DNA from: Hypericum androsaemum
Lineage: Eukaryota; Streptophyta; Magnoliopsida; Malpighiales; Hypericaceae
Assembly (NCBI GenBank): GCA_963995505.1
Contig: OZ023190.1
Span: 18,408,092-18,472,091 of the forward strand
DNA length: 64,000 nt
Direction of reading: 5' to 3'
Shown here: piece by piece, positions 10,701 through 19,701 of the stretch
Layout of the letters: the number at the start of each line of letters is the position of its first letter
How positions within the stretch are numbered: position 1 is the first letter of the stretch
Program-made: the position numbers and the translations under genes
The notes under the pieces: model-generated
What the model was told of the DNA's origin: nothing
The model's database searches: none
Seen by the model: only the letters and a program-made list of their open reading frames with translations

Positions 10701-11484
10701 TCTTGCCACAATCTCACTACGTTGAGAATATATTCAAGAAATTTGATACTTTTGACAAACCTCCGGCTAAGACTCTGGTAGACCTGAGTTTGCACTTGAC
10801 TAAAAATAGAGGTGACCCAGTATCTCAACTAAAATATGCAAAGATCATTGGGAGTCTAATATACTTAACAAATTATACACGCCTTGATATTGCATACTCA
10901 GTTAGCAATCTTAGTAGATTCACGAGCAATCCAGGACCAGACCACTGGCTAGCTTTGGAAAGGGTTATAAAGTATTTGAAATATACCATGAACCATGGCA
11001 TACTTTATACTAGGTATCCAGCTATATTGGAAGGATATCAGACACTAAAGACTCTAAATCTACTAGTGGTTATGTGTTCACCATAGGTGGAGGAGCTGTG
11101 TCCTGAAAATCTTCTAAACAAACGTGCATAGCTCGATCCACCATGGAGTCGGAGTTTATAGCACTAGACAAAGCTGAGGAAGAAGCTAAATGGCTCAGAA
11201 ATTTTCTAGAGGATATTCCGTGTTGGAACAAGCATGTGCCCCCTGTATTGATACATTATGATAGCATGTCTGCAATCGGGAGAGTACAAAGTACTATGTA
11301 CAACGGTAAGTCTCGACATATCCGTAGGAGACATAATACTGTTAGACAATTAATCTCAAGTGGAGTAATAACTATTGATTATGTGAAGTCCAAGGATAAC
11401 ATAGATGATCCTTTGACGAAAGGAATCAACAGAGATCAAATATATAACGCAGTAAGGGAAATGAGGTTAAAACCCACACATTAA
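7748..11484 (+). pseudogene. Copia gag-pol polyprotein, broken
   Basis: Gag begins ATG at 7748 ([14 protein letters not shown]), shifts frame near 7800 and continues with a UBN2-type gag domain ([18 protein letters not shown]) to a stop at 8145-8147. The zinc knuckle near 8385 reads CFYNKPGHMVKDC, with Asn in place of the second Cys. The protease motif is WFIDTGATRHICS (about 8536). Integrase (8625-9491) has the HHCC region (LWHDRLGHVN, CEVCVEAK) and the three catalytic acids (HTDIC, RSDRGRE, GVAERKNR); a TAG at 9490 ends it. Reverse transcriptase spans 10,020-11,080 with DVKIAFLNGELEE and the active-site YVDDM intact, but with stops at 10,018, 10,117 and 10,439. RNase H ends at 11,484 (DDPLTKG). 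It cannot make a full polyprotein. Confidence 0.9.
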
Positions 11485-12029
11485 AGAACGTTCATAGCGG
11501 TAACTCAACCATGATGAGTGGAGATCCCACAAACTTGGTTCAATGAGACAACTAAGTTATGGATGGTTCAGATGAATACTTAGAATCTATCCCATTCTCA
11601 GAAGCTGTCCAAGTACAAACCTGCAGAGCTGTGGTAAGGTTAAGCGTCTACGCTTTTAATGATTCCTATACCAGAAAAAGGTAAAGTATGGCAGGATACT
11701 CCTAATGGGAGATCACATATATAAGTGTGAAGTGAGGCCGCTTCAAATAGAAAAATACTTATGAATCCAAGATAAGGTCCATGGCCGAAACGGACACAAC
11801 GTGAGAACCAAAGAATATTAGAGATATCATTGTGTAAATGTTATTGTCTTGGTTTACATAAAAAGCTGACCAGTTCAAGACATCGCGTTCACTGAGCAGC
11901 AAGTAAATCTGATAGTATTTTACTAGGGAAGGTTCAAAGCCGTAAGCTACCTTTCTCGATGCAATGATATTTCGTTAGAACTTTTCTTAAAAGTATCAGC
12001 ATGCATTAATCATCATTCATGTGGGAGAT

Positions 12030-12893
12030 TGTTGGGATAAAATTGAATGAAACTTCAATGTAAAGCCCAAAAGTGGAAAGCTCAAAGTAAAAATAGAAAG
12101 TGCATTACCACATTGGAAACAACAAGGAAGATTTTCTTGTTTATAAGGAGTTTTTCCTTATTGACTAGGAAATAAGTTGACCACTTGGATAGCCAACTCC
12201 GTCTGCGATGAGGATGGTGCGTAGCACCATAAGAGTACGAGCACGCGCATCGTCGCGAAGAGCTGGAGGAGCCTTAAGTATTTTGCCCGAGTCCGGAGAG
12301 AGCTGCGTAGATATCAAAGTGACGAGGGACTGTGAGCGCCTTCCAGGATGGCCACCGAAGAGGCACGAAGGGCTGGAACATCCCAAAAATTTCCAGACGG
12401 CCGAAGGGTTGCGAGATTCCTCGTGAAGGAGTGCGAGCATAGGCCTGTCCCTCCGAGCGGTCACAACCTGGTCTGAGTGCACCTGGAAGGATCCAGAATG
12501 CCACCGAAGGGCCACGAGCGCAGCCAGCCTGCCTGATATCCGAACGGATGCGCCCCTTCGGAGTGCCTGCCTTCCTCCCATCCAGCGCCTATAAATAGGC
12601 CCATCCCCCATCATTTGCTCTCACCCCGAACACTCATTGCATAAGCATTCATTAGTAATAGTCATTTTTCTCTCTCCCTCTCTAAGAAAGTTCTGAGTAT
12701 CTAAGGTTCGCCCGAAGCTTCGAGATTCGTTGTGCTACGACTTTGGAAGCAGCAAGGTCGTTGTATCTTGGGGACGATTGCCGCAGCTCGTGAGCACTGA
12801 ATACGGAGCAATTTTGTCTTACGCAGAAAGAGTCTAACTTTTGCCTCGACTTTACAAGATCCTAATCAAGTACACCACCTCCGACAAACAACA
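12030..12893 (+). repeat. 3' LTR of the Copia element (864 bp)
   Basis: It starts TGTTGGGATAAAATTG directly after the purine tract and ends GACAAACAACA. A TATA-like CTATAAATAGG lies at about 12,590-12,600. It is the complete copy; by eye it matches roughly nine bases in ten of the shared part of the 5' LTR, so the insertion is not very recent. Confidence 0.9.
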
Positions 12894-13507
12894 GATGTAA
12901 CAGTAATGTCTCCCACAATCGAAAAAACAACGTACCCAATAAAAATGTACTCACTTCCTTCTAAAAAAATATATTTTTTAAAGGTAAATTATTACACCAT
13001 GACATTGCCAATGTTTGAACCTTGGACCTCCAAGATATTTTCGGTATAAATCAGTTGTACTTTTGAAAGTGATAAAGTTTTATCCAAAATTTAAAACTGA
13101 TGTGTTCCGATGGCTCAAATTCAACAACCTAGAATAACTCAATTATTTGTTAATCTAATTGATTGTTGCTATTAATTTGTTTTGAGATTTGTCAACTAGT
13201 TAAAAAAATTTATTTGAGTCTCATATTCCACCACTGATTTGATCAGCGTGACATATCGATAACCTTTGATTTGACATTATCTAACTCATACCAGATTGAA
13301 TCTCAATGTCCTATTTTTTCTAAACTTAGTTAATTAACACTTGGTTAATTTTTTCTAAAATTAATGACTTAGCTGAATAATTCAATTAAACAAAATTAAT
13401 ATGTGTCACTTGGTTGTCAATCAGATCAATTTTTGTCACTAATCAGAGTATTCAAAATAACAAAATAATGGTGTGTAAAAAAATGATTTTAACCCCAAAA
13501 AATACTT
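12894..13507 (+). other. Displaced 3' flank of U3, no gene
   Basis: It begins with the right-hand target duplication and continues the array 3' flank: CTCCCACAATCG and AATAAA at 12,938-12,943, then AT-rich spacer with TTTGAGATTTGTCAACTAG near 13,180 that also occurs near 5530. No coding sequence seen. Confidence 0.5.
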
Positions 13508-13720
13508 TAGGTCATTAATGACTTCCAAACTAAGCATTTTGCTTCTAATTCACTGAAAACTTAGTAGTGTCCTTATAAGAAAGAAGTTTAAAATCTTTGA
13601 AGAAAAAGTTCTTTGTTTGGTACCATTGGTTATGTTACCGTTTCTTATTTATTACTTACTTTATAAAGCAACATTGTCCTACATAAAACACTCCAAAAAA
13701 TTTTTTACCATACATAAATT
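13508..13720 (+). promoter_or_regulatory. Orphan promoter relic of unit U4
   Basis: The promoter module (ATTAATGACTTCC, TAGTGTCCTTATAAG, TTACTTTATAAAGCAACATTG) is present, but instead of a leader and exon the sequence runs into the 5' flank of the next unit near 13,740 (AATTTATTCCAG, matching about 1160). The U4 gene has been lost. Confidence 0.55.
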
Positions 13721-14090
13721 CTATTTGTTAAACAATTTTATTAACCAAATAGAATTTATTCCAGATTGAAAAATTAGCTTGTTTAAAATAATAATAAGGT
13801 AATAATTTTTAAGAATACCCTTATATATATTTATAGTCTCACGATATTAAAAATTAATAATTATTTAACAATACAAATATAGCTAGTACAATTTAGGAAA
13901 CCTCTATTTACATGTTTTAGCCACCAAATTTCCTTACAAAATTACGCCGAAATTGAGGCTACAAACTGAATATGTTGCTTTATTTACAAACCAAGTCAAC
14001 TTAAAATAATTTAAGTTGTATGATAAAAATCAACATAAATATTTAATTAATTATTCGAGTTAAGTCAACCAAGTAATTAGAGTAAAACCT
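13721..14090 (+). other. 5' flank of unit U5 (array repeat)
   Basis: AT-rich, non-coding, closely matching about 1150-1500 upstream of U1 (CAATTTAGGAAACCTCTATTT, shared near 1300 and 13,890) and the U3 flank. Confidence 0.5.
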
Positions 14091-14529
14091 ATCTAAAGTG
14101 ATATCAGTGGGACTAGAAAAAAATATCACTTTAGAAAGGTTATCACATAAGACAGGTTTATATTTTTAAGTTCAAAATTATTAAAATTGACTTTTTTTCC
14201 ATAAATACGTAAATACCAAAAAAAATTTGTCTATATTTAAGTCACTTATACCGTTATTCAAATGCAATACTCGATTGAGATAGTTTTTTAATAATAAGAC
14301 AATGATAGCAAGGACAATTTGAAGATGATTTAGAAGATAAATGATGATAATTTATCAAACAAGCAAGTCTAGCAAAATATTGTATATATATTTATTCAAC
14401 AATATCACTTTATTCAACAATAGAGGGGTTAATAAATTTTAACACTCGTCCTGACTCAAGACCATAACGTTTTATCAGTTTAGAGAATTTATCACTTAAG
14501 AGAGGATCACTTTATAGATATTTTACAGT
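14091..14529. mobile_element. MITE-like insertion in the U5 flank
   Basis: About 440 AT-rich bases absent from the corresponding part of U1. It begins GTAAAACCTATCTAAAGTGAT and ends with an imperfect inverted copy (ATCACTTTATAGATATTTTAC). Both ends carry a second subterminal inverted motif (TTATCAC / GATAA). No coding capacity. The superfamily is not certain. Confidence 0.5.
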
Positions 14530-14823
14530 ATCTAGATATTAAATATTTTTTAATATCATGTCATTAATGCCTTCCAAAATAAGCATTTTGCTTCCATTCA
14601 CTAAAAACTTAGTAGTGTCCTTATAAGGAAGGGTTTTAAAATTTGGCAGGAACAGTTCAAGCATATTTCTTTATTTGGTATCATTGGATATATTAGTTAA
14701 CAACTTTCTTTATAAAGCAACATTGCCATACATAAATATAAACACAAACTCTTCATTTCACCATTCAGGTCTTACAGCCCTAAAGCAAGAGTAAAAAATC
14801 ACCATCGCAGATATCAGCCACAA
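14530..14823 (+). promoter_or_regulatory. Promoter and leader of unit U5
   Basis: It contains the array module from about 14,562 (TCATTAATGCCTTCC, TAGTGTCCTTATAAGG). Compared with U2 and U3 about 20 bases holding the TATATAA box are missing; the best remaining TATA-like motif is ATAAATATA at 14,732-14,740. The leader up to the ATG at 14,824 is normal. Confidence 0.5.
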
Positions 14824-14961
14824 ATGGCGACCACCGTCAAGCTCGTACTCGTGGCCTTCTTCTTCTCTTGCATTTTCCGAGGTAGAACCTTGAACCATTT
14901 AATATCTTATTTCCTAAGTAGAAGTTCCAATATTCTGATGTATATAATGAAATTTGTTTAG

Positions 14962-15372
14962 TATAATTAAGAAGAGGCAAGAGTTTAACTCTTAAAAGCC
15001 TAGCAAGCCGCCTGTAGCTCTCCGGGATGCGTACGTGCAAAGTGCGTCTCAAAGAGACCAATGCGTCACACGCACATGCACGTGCACGCTCGAATGGTGC
15101 GAACATGTCCAAGTTGTCATTCCAGGTAGAATATTTAATGTTACACTAGCTTTGAGCTCCTCCTTATATACTTGAAAATATTTGTGCCATTTTCCAATGT
15201 GGGATTAGTTTTTCTCCAACCTTGGACCTTCCCACTTTGGGCCTTCCTACCTTGGGCCTCATTTGCATTGAATTGTCATTTAATTCCAATAAAGTGCACG
15301 AGCTTTGTCATCTTCAGTAGTTATATCCAACTCAAATTTGGACTAGTCATCACATTTGAAGTTCGTACATGG
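14962..15372. other. Inserted sequence in the U5 intron, origin unclear
   Basis: The U3 and U5 introns match before and after this block (GAAATT... and TAACTAAATTCAA...), but these roughly 410 bases are present only in U5. It contains a GC-rich stretch with CACACGCACATGCACGTGCA around 15,070 and a tract with CAATGTGGGATTAG, which is reminiscent of small LTR-type (TRIM) elements. No terminal repeats or target duplication could be fixed. Confidence 0.35.
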
Positions 15373-15464
15373 TTAAAAAATAACTAAATTCAAGAATAAA
15401 ATCACTTGGCATGTAATTTAGTTAAACCAAACAAGTAGTGGTTTTGCATTCATAAATTTTTTTA

Positions 15465-16163
15465 GAGATAATTACTATCAGGACCCCAGGGTATAGTCAA
15501 ATAGACTCTGAGGACCCTGTAGTTTCCCTACTAATTACTGAGCCCCTGTAGTTTGGTTATTATTATACATTCTGATCCCTGGCTGATGTCAGCATTTTTT
15601 TCTTCCTTTTTTGTCACTTGAAAAGACAAAAATGCCCCTCCCACAACTCCTCCCCACCTCCCCTACCATCAGCGGTCGAGTACCAGCCCCACCACCGACA
15701 CCACCCGCCGCCGTCGCCACCGCCGCAATTTCAGCGACCCAGCCCTAGCTCGTCCTCGCCGCTGCCGATCTCGTCCTCCTACGCGCCGCACATGCTCCTG
15801 GCCCTCTCCACTGGGTCGGAGCTGTCTCCGAGGAAGCGGCATCAGACCAAGTTCAGCCCAGTCCAGAAGGAGCAGATGTTCCGGTTCGCGGAGCGGCTCG
15901 GGTGGAAGATGCAGAAGCGCGACGACGAGCTGATCCAGGCGTTCTGCAACGAGGCCAAGATCGATAAAGGCGTCCTTAAGCATATGGGAGGGGCATTTTG
16001 GTCTTTTCAAGTGACAAAAAAGGAAGAAAAAAATGCTGACATCAGCCAGGGATCAGAATGTATAATAATAACCAAACTACAGGGGCTCAGTAATTAGTAG
16101 GAAAACTACAGAGTTCTCAGAGTCTATTTGACTATACCCTAGGGTCCTGATAGTAATTATCTC
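15465..16163 (+). mobile_element. Pack-MULE (Mutator-like element) carrying a host gene fragment
   Basis: A 699-bp element with terminal inverted repeats of about 178 bp (15,465-15,642 and 15,986-16,163) that begin GAGATAATTACTATCAGGAC and match almost base for base. It is flanked by a perfect 9-bp duplication ATTTTTTTA (15,456-15,464 and 16,164-16,172), the Mutator hallmark. The unique middle (15,643-15,985) is GC-rich coding-like sequence from a zinc-finger-homeodomain gene. It carries no transposase and would need one in trans. Confidence 0.9.
15643..15985 (+). pseudogene. Captured zinc-finger-homeodomain (ZF-HD) fragment
   Basis: The frame reads a proline- and serine-rich linker followed by KRHQTKFSPVQKEQM and FAERLGWKMQKRDDELI, which is the start and first two helices of a ZF-HD (ZHD) class homeodomain. 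It ends after KGVLK, before the expected recognition helix (WMHNNKH-type). The zinc-finger dimerisation domain is absent. No intron is seen. The frame is open from inside the left repeat (15,618, TTG) to a TAG at 16,095, but has no ATG before the homeodomain linker, so a ZHD protein is unlikely. The donor gene is not in the window. Confidence 0.85.
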
Positions 16164-16737
16164 ATTTTTTTATCCTGGAACTCTAACATTGAATGCCTAG
16201 ATAATGCACTGCTTGCAATAAAAGAATATACATAAATAGGGTGTCAAATTTCGCTTTCAACATAAAAAATTATGTGCAATCATATGAACACTAATACACA
16301 GAATCTCATCAAAACTATGAAGCTAAAAACATTTAGACGAGAGAATTACCAGAATATGTCACGTCCTGAAAAAATTTCGTATTGCACCCCTCACTTAATA
16401 CGCTTTGTTGGTTGCAGGAGGAAATGGCAATATGAATTTGGACCATCTCAGCATCGTCCAGAGTCCAACTCGCAAACTGGTAGCAAACAAGCCTCAGTGG
16501 AATGTGACGATCATAAATGATGACATATGTATTTAATACGACATCATTTTATCTTGCGGTGGGTTCAAGACGGTTGAAGCAATCGATCCAATTATCCTGT
16601 CCAAATCCGGAGACAATTGCACCGCTGTCAATTATCCTGATATAGTCTTGGGCAGTTACAGTAATATCGGTTTCACTTACGCTTGGAATACCCAATTCCC
16701 ATTTAAGCTATTGGACGCTTCAATCGAATGCTCTTAG

Positions 16738-17362
16738 TTATGGTCTGATCCAGGTCATTCAAGAGTTGATGTATCAATTATAGTGTCACCCACAGTCGGG
16801 AAAAAATGTACTCAATAAAATGAGCTTCGATCTGAATCGAGGAGTACTTGCATGCACGAGTTTGTTTTGGATCCGGTATATTTACTGTTTCAATTAAAAG
16901 AGTTTTAACGTAGATGAATTTTCAGTGTTCGAATTCCGTACATGTAACCAAAGTCGAACAAAACACGAACGTGGTAGATTCTTTTAAGAAGATCTTAGTT
17001 TTAAATATTACGAATGTAAAAAATATAATTAGAAAAATCATCATAATTAGAGTCCAATGGTACTCGAATATAAAGAACGGCATCTCACATAATGCTATAG
17101 TCCTCCGTCCTCTCGTTTAGCGCATTTAACCCAAAAATAACAGATATTTATGCTATTGTGCATCGTGCTCTCGAATGGTTCGGGTGGTCTCTATCTCCAT
17201 CTCAGATTTAGACTATCAAATTCTTATTTTGTTCATGGTGTTATTAAAAGTGTAAACTAACCATGTATTTTTAAGTAGAATAGGTATTATTCTTCTTGTT
17301 GTAAATATTGAAGTATATTTATAAAATTAAACTATTTACCAAAAATCCAAAAATAACAGCAG
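16738..17362 (+). other. 3' flank of U5, no gene
   Basis: The first 90 bases are the array 3' region with AATAAA at 16,814-16,819. The similarity to other units then fades, marking the end of the array. The rest is AT-rich spacer without supported genes. Confidence 0.5.
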
Positions 17363-17371
17363 CTTTCTCGA

Positions 17372-18354
17372 GGGATTTTTTCTCAAATAGGTAAAAAGAT
17401 ACATATTTTCCCTATATAGGTAAAAAGTTATACATATTCCCAAAATAGGTCGAAAGATTTTTTAATATTAAAAAAATTTGAAGAAGGCGCCCTCTCCAAA
17501 TGGCGCCTCGACTGCAACCGCTCCACCTTGTCGGGAAACTAGATTTTTTAAAAAAAAATTAGTGGAGGCGCCCTAATAGGTTGGAGCCTCCAAAAAAAAA
17601 TTTTTGGATTCCAAAAAAAAATTGGTCGTAGAATAAATAAAGAGATGCCGAGCAATTAAAAGTGGCCGAATTTATTGAAATTTATTTTTTTGCAAATTAT
17701 GGATAAACTTGATTCAATTCGTAAATTTATCCCAATACTTTGATCTGAATTTATCAAAATATACTTACATTTTTACTTGCAGTAGTATAAAATAATATAA
17801 AAAAAAAATCAAATCAAAGTTATTTTATTTGCTCGGCATCTTTTTTAGCCCCGTCATCTGGAATTAACCGTATGCTGCAAAAGATTGGAAAGCACAGGGA
17901 TTAAATTACCAATTTGAAACAACACGGTCTAAAAGTAATATCGGTGAAACTACACGGTCTAAATTACCACTTTGATTTTTTTTTTGTATTATTTTATACT
18001 ATTGCAAGTAAAAATGTAAGTATATTTTGATAAATTCAGATCAAAGTATTGGGATAAATTTACGAATTGAATCAAGTTTATCCATAATTTGCAAAAAAAT
18101 AAATTTCAATAAATTCGGCCACTTTTAATTGCTCGGTATCTCTTTATTTATTCTACGACCAAATATTTTTTTTGGAATCAAAAAATTTTTTTTTGGAGGC
18201 GCCAACCTATTAGGGCGCGCGCCATTTGGAGAGGGCGCCTTCTTCAAATTTTTTTAATATTAAAAAAAATTTCGACCTATTTTGGAAATATGTATAACTT
18301 TTTACCTATATAGGGAAAATATGTATATTTTTTACCTATTTAAGAAAAAATCTC
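17372..18354. mobile_element. Palindromic (fold-back) Mutator-type element
   Basis: Arms of about 390-450 bp in inverted orientation meet around 17,820-17,970. The left arm starts GGGATTTTTTCTC and the right arm ends GAAAAAATCTC; shared inner landmarks include AAATAGGTAAAAAG, the GGCGCC-containing block near 17,495 and 18,230, and AATTCGTAAATTTATCCC. A perfect 9-bp duplication CTTTCTCGA flanks it (17,363-17,371 and 18,355-18,363). The centre holds about 120 bp that match, in inverse orientation, the terminal region of the element at 23,839. No coding capacity. Confidence 0.85.
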
Positions 18355-18363
18355 CTTTCTCGA

Positions 18364-19701
18364 TAAGTTCTAAGTTGTCGGTTGTTTTTAGTATCAACTC
18401 AAACTTGCCGATGGTTCTTTTAATGAATAGAGATATAAAAAATGATGAGAAAAAGAATACATGAGTGCAAAAGACGAAAAACCTCTCAAATTACTCCTAC
18501 GGATATTAAAGACAGAAATCTAAATAAACATAAACAAAACAAAAATTCCTCATATAATATGTATGAAGTTGTATTCCCAAATTTCGTTAAAACTATGCCG
18601 CATTAAAACGCATTAGAAAAATTGCAAATTGCACTGTTGTTTTCAGTAACAAGCGACATAAGATTACTTTGTTGATTGTTATCCATACCTTACGAGTCGT
18701 CTACGTAAATCAAGGAACAAACGACAGAAACTTTTTTCAATACCAATACCAATGATAAGTAAAAGAATGCCACGACCAAATCATTACAATATATCAAAGT
18801 TCAAGCAAACTATAAAGCACAGCTCCAACCCTCTATGAAGATGTAAGCAGCATGGTCTCATTTAGACCATGGCTTATTGTTCGAAACGAACAAAACAATC
18901 ATATACTTAAAACTATTTCATTGACAACAACCAACAGTTTTGTGCCAAAACAAAATCACCCGAAAGAATCTCCAGAAGCGGATTCACCTAAACAGCTTCT
19001 TGACCAAATAACCAAAACTCACTTTCACCTCGAGACCGAGGGCTTCACAAGCTACTGCAACATTCGCTCTCCTACGGCAAATGATGGTCTGAACATGACT
19101 GCAGAAAATGGAATAGGACCTGTAACAGAACATAAGCAATATCAGTGGAACCAAATTTAATTGCTTATCGGCATCTCGCTTTTCCTTTGTTCTTTTAATG
19201 GCCGAGATTCTTCAATAACAAATATTCAGTGGCTGGATTACAAGCAACTGAATAAGCAAGAAGCTAAGTAGCAATCGGTGAGCTCCAACAAATTCTGGCA
19301 CTAAGAGATTCTCACATGCCACGTCAATGCAATCAAGTCCTTCAAAAACAGCAGTAACGATGGTATGCACAGATTAATTCCAGCTTTTTCACATTCAACC
19401 CAATCTAATCTTGTTTCCTAACTTTTTAAGCCAAGAGGAATGTTACTCTTACCTCTGATAAGGATTAGCAAATACGATGTTTGAATTTCAAAAGAAAACT
19501 AAATCATTATACTAGATCAGAATGAAGGGAGCTTTGTAGAACTTGAAAATGTTCAGAAACAAGTTCTCAGAATTATAGGTTGAACAAGGTAGATGGCCTT
19601 ACCTATCTAATCAGCATCAACTCGGACTTCCCTGGCTGAACTGGGATAAACTGAAAAATCTAATGGACAACACTAGAAACGATGGCCTGCCAACAAAAGA
19701 A
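18364..19701. other. Intergenic spacer, no supported gene
   Basis: AT-rich sequence between the fold-back element and the PHOX-like gene. An open frame at 18,852-19,160 (plus) shows no domain or codon signal. The part next to 19,701 is presumably the 3' UTR of the minus-strand gene. Confidence 0.4.

Larger units (their letters stand above)
7412..12893 (+). mobile_element. Ty1/Copia retrotransposon, degenerate
   Basis: A 5.5-kb element with a perfect 5-bp target duplication GATGT (7407-7411 and 12,894-12,898), inserted just after U3. Order is truncated 5' LTR, gag, protease, integrase, reverse transcriptase, RNase H, purine tract (GTGGGAGAT, 12,021-12,029) and full 3' LTR. Integrase before reverse transcriptase is diagnostic of Copia. 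Several stops and frameshifts make it non-autonomous. The U3 3' flank continues immediately after the right target duplication. Confidence 0.93.
14824..16737 (+). pseudogene. TPD1-like unit U5, nonsense-mutated, with an expanded intron
   Basis: Exon 1 14,824-14,881 encodes a full signal peptide (MATTVKLVLVAFFFSCIF). The intron 14,882-16,417 is about 1.5 kb, swollen by two insertions, against about 580 bp in U3. Exon 2 from 16,418 reads NKPQWNVTIINDDICI and then TAA at 16,534-16,536, where U1 has TAC (Tyr). Beyond the stop the frame stays open to TAG at 16,735-16,737, with IILSCGGFKTVEAIDP, SGDNC, IGFTYAWNTQFPF and a final CS. As in U3, the N-terminal cysteine and the first cysteine of the CxC pair are gone. 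A single nonsense change with the rest intact suggests fairly recent loss. Confidence 0.8.

Noticed and set aside
15618..16097. 159-residue open frame with a homeodomain piece, as a possible ZHD gene
   Set aside because: It starts at a TTG within a transposon repeat, lacks the zinc finger and the recognition helix, and ends in the opposite repeat. It is a captured fragment.
18852..19160. 102-residue plus-strand frame
   Set aside because: No recognisable motif, no promoter or splice support, in AT-rich spacer near the 3' end of a minus-strand gene.
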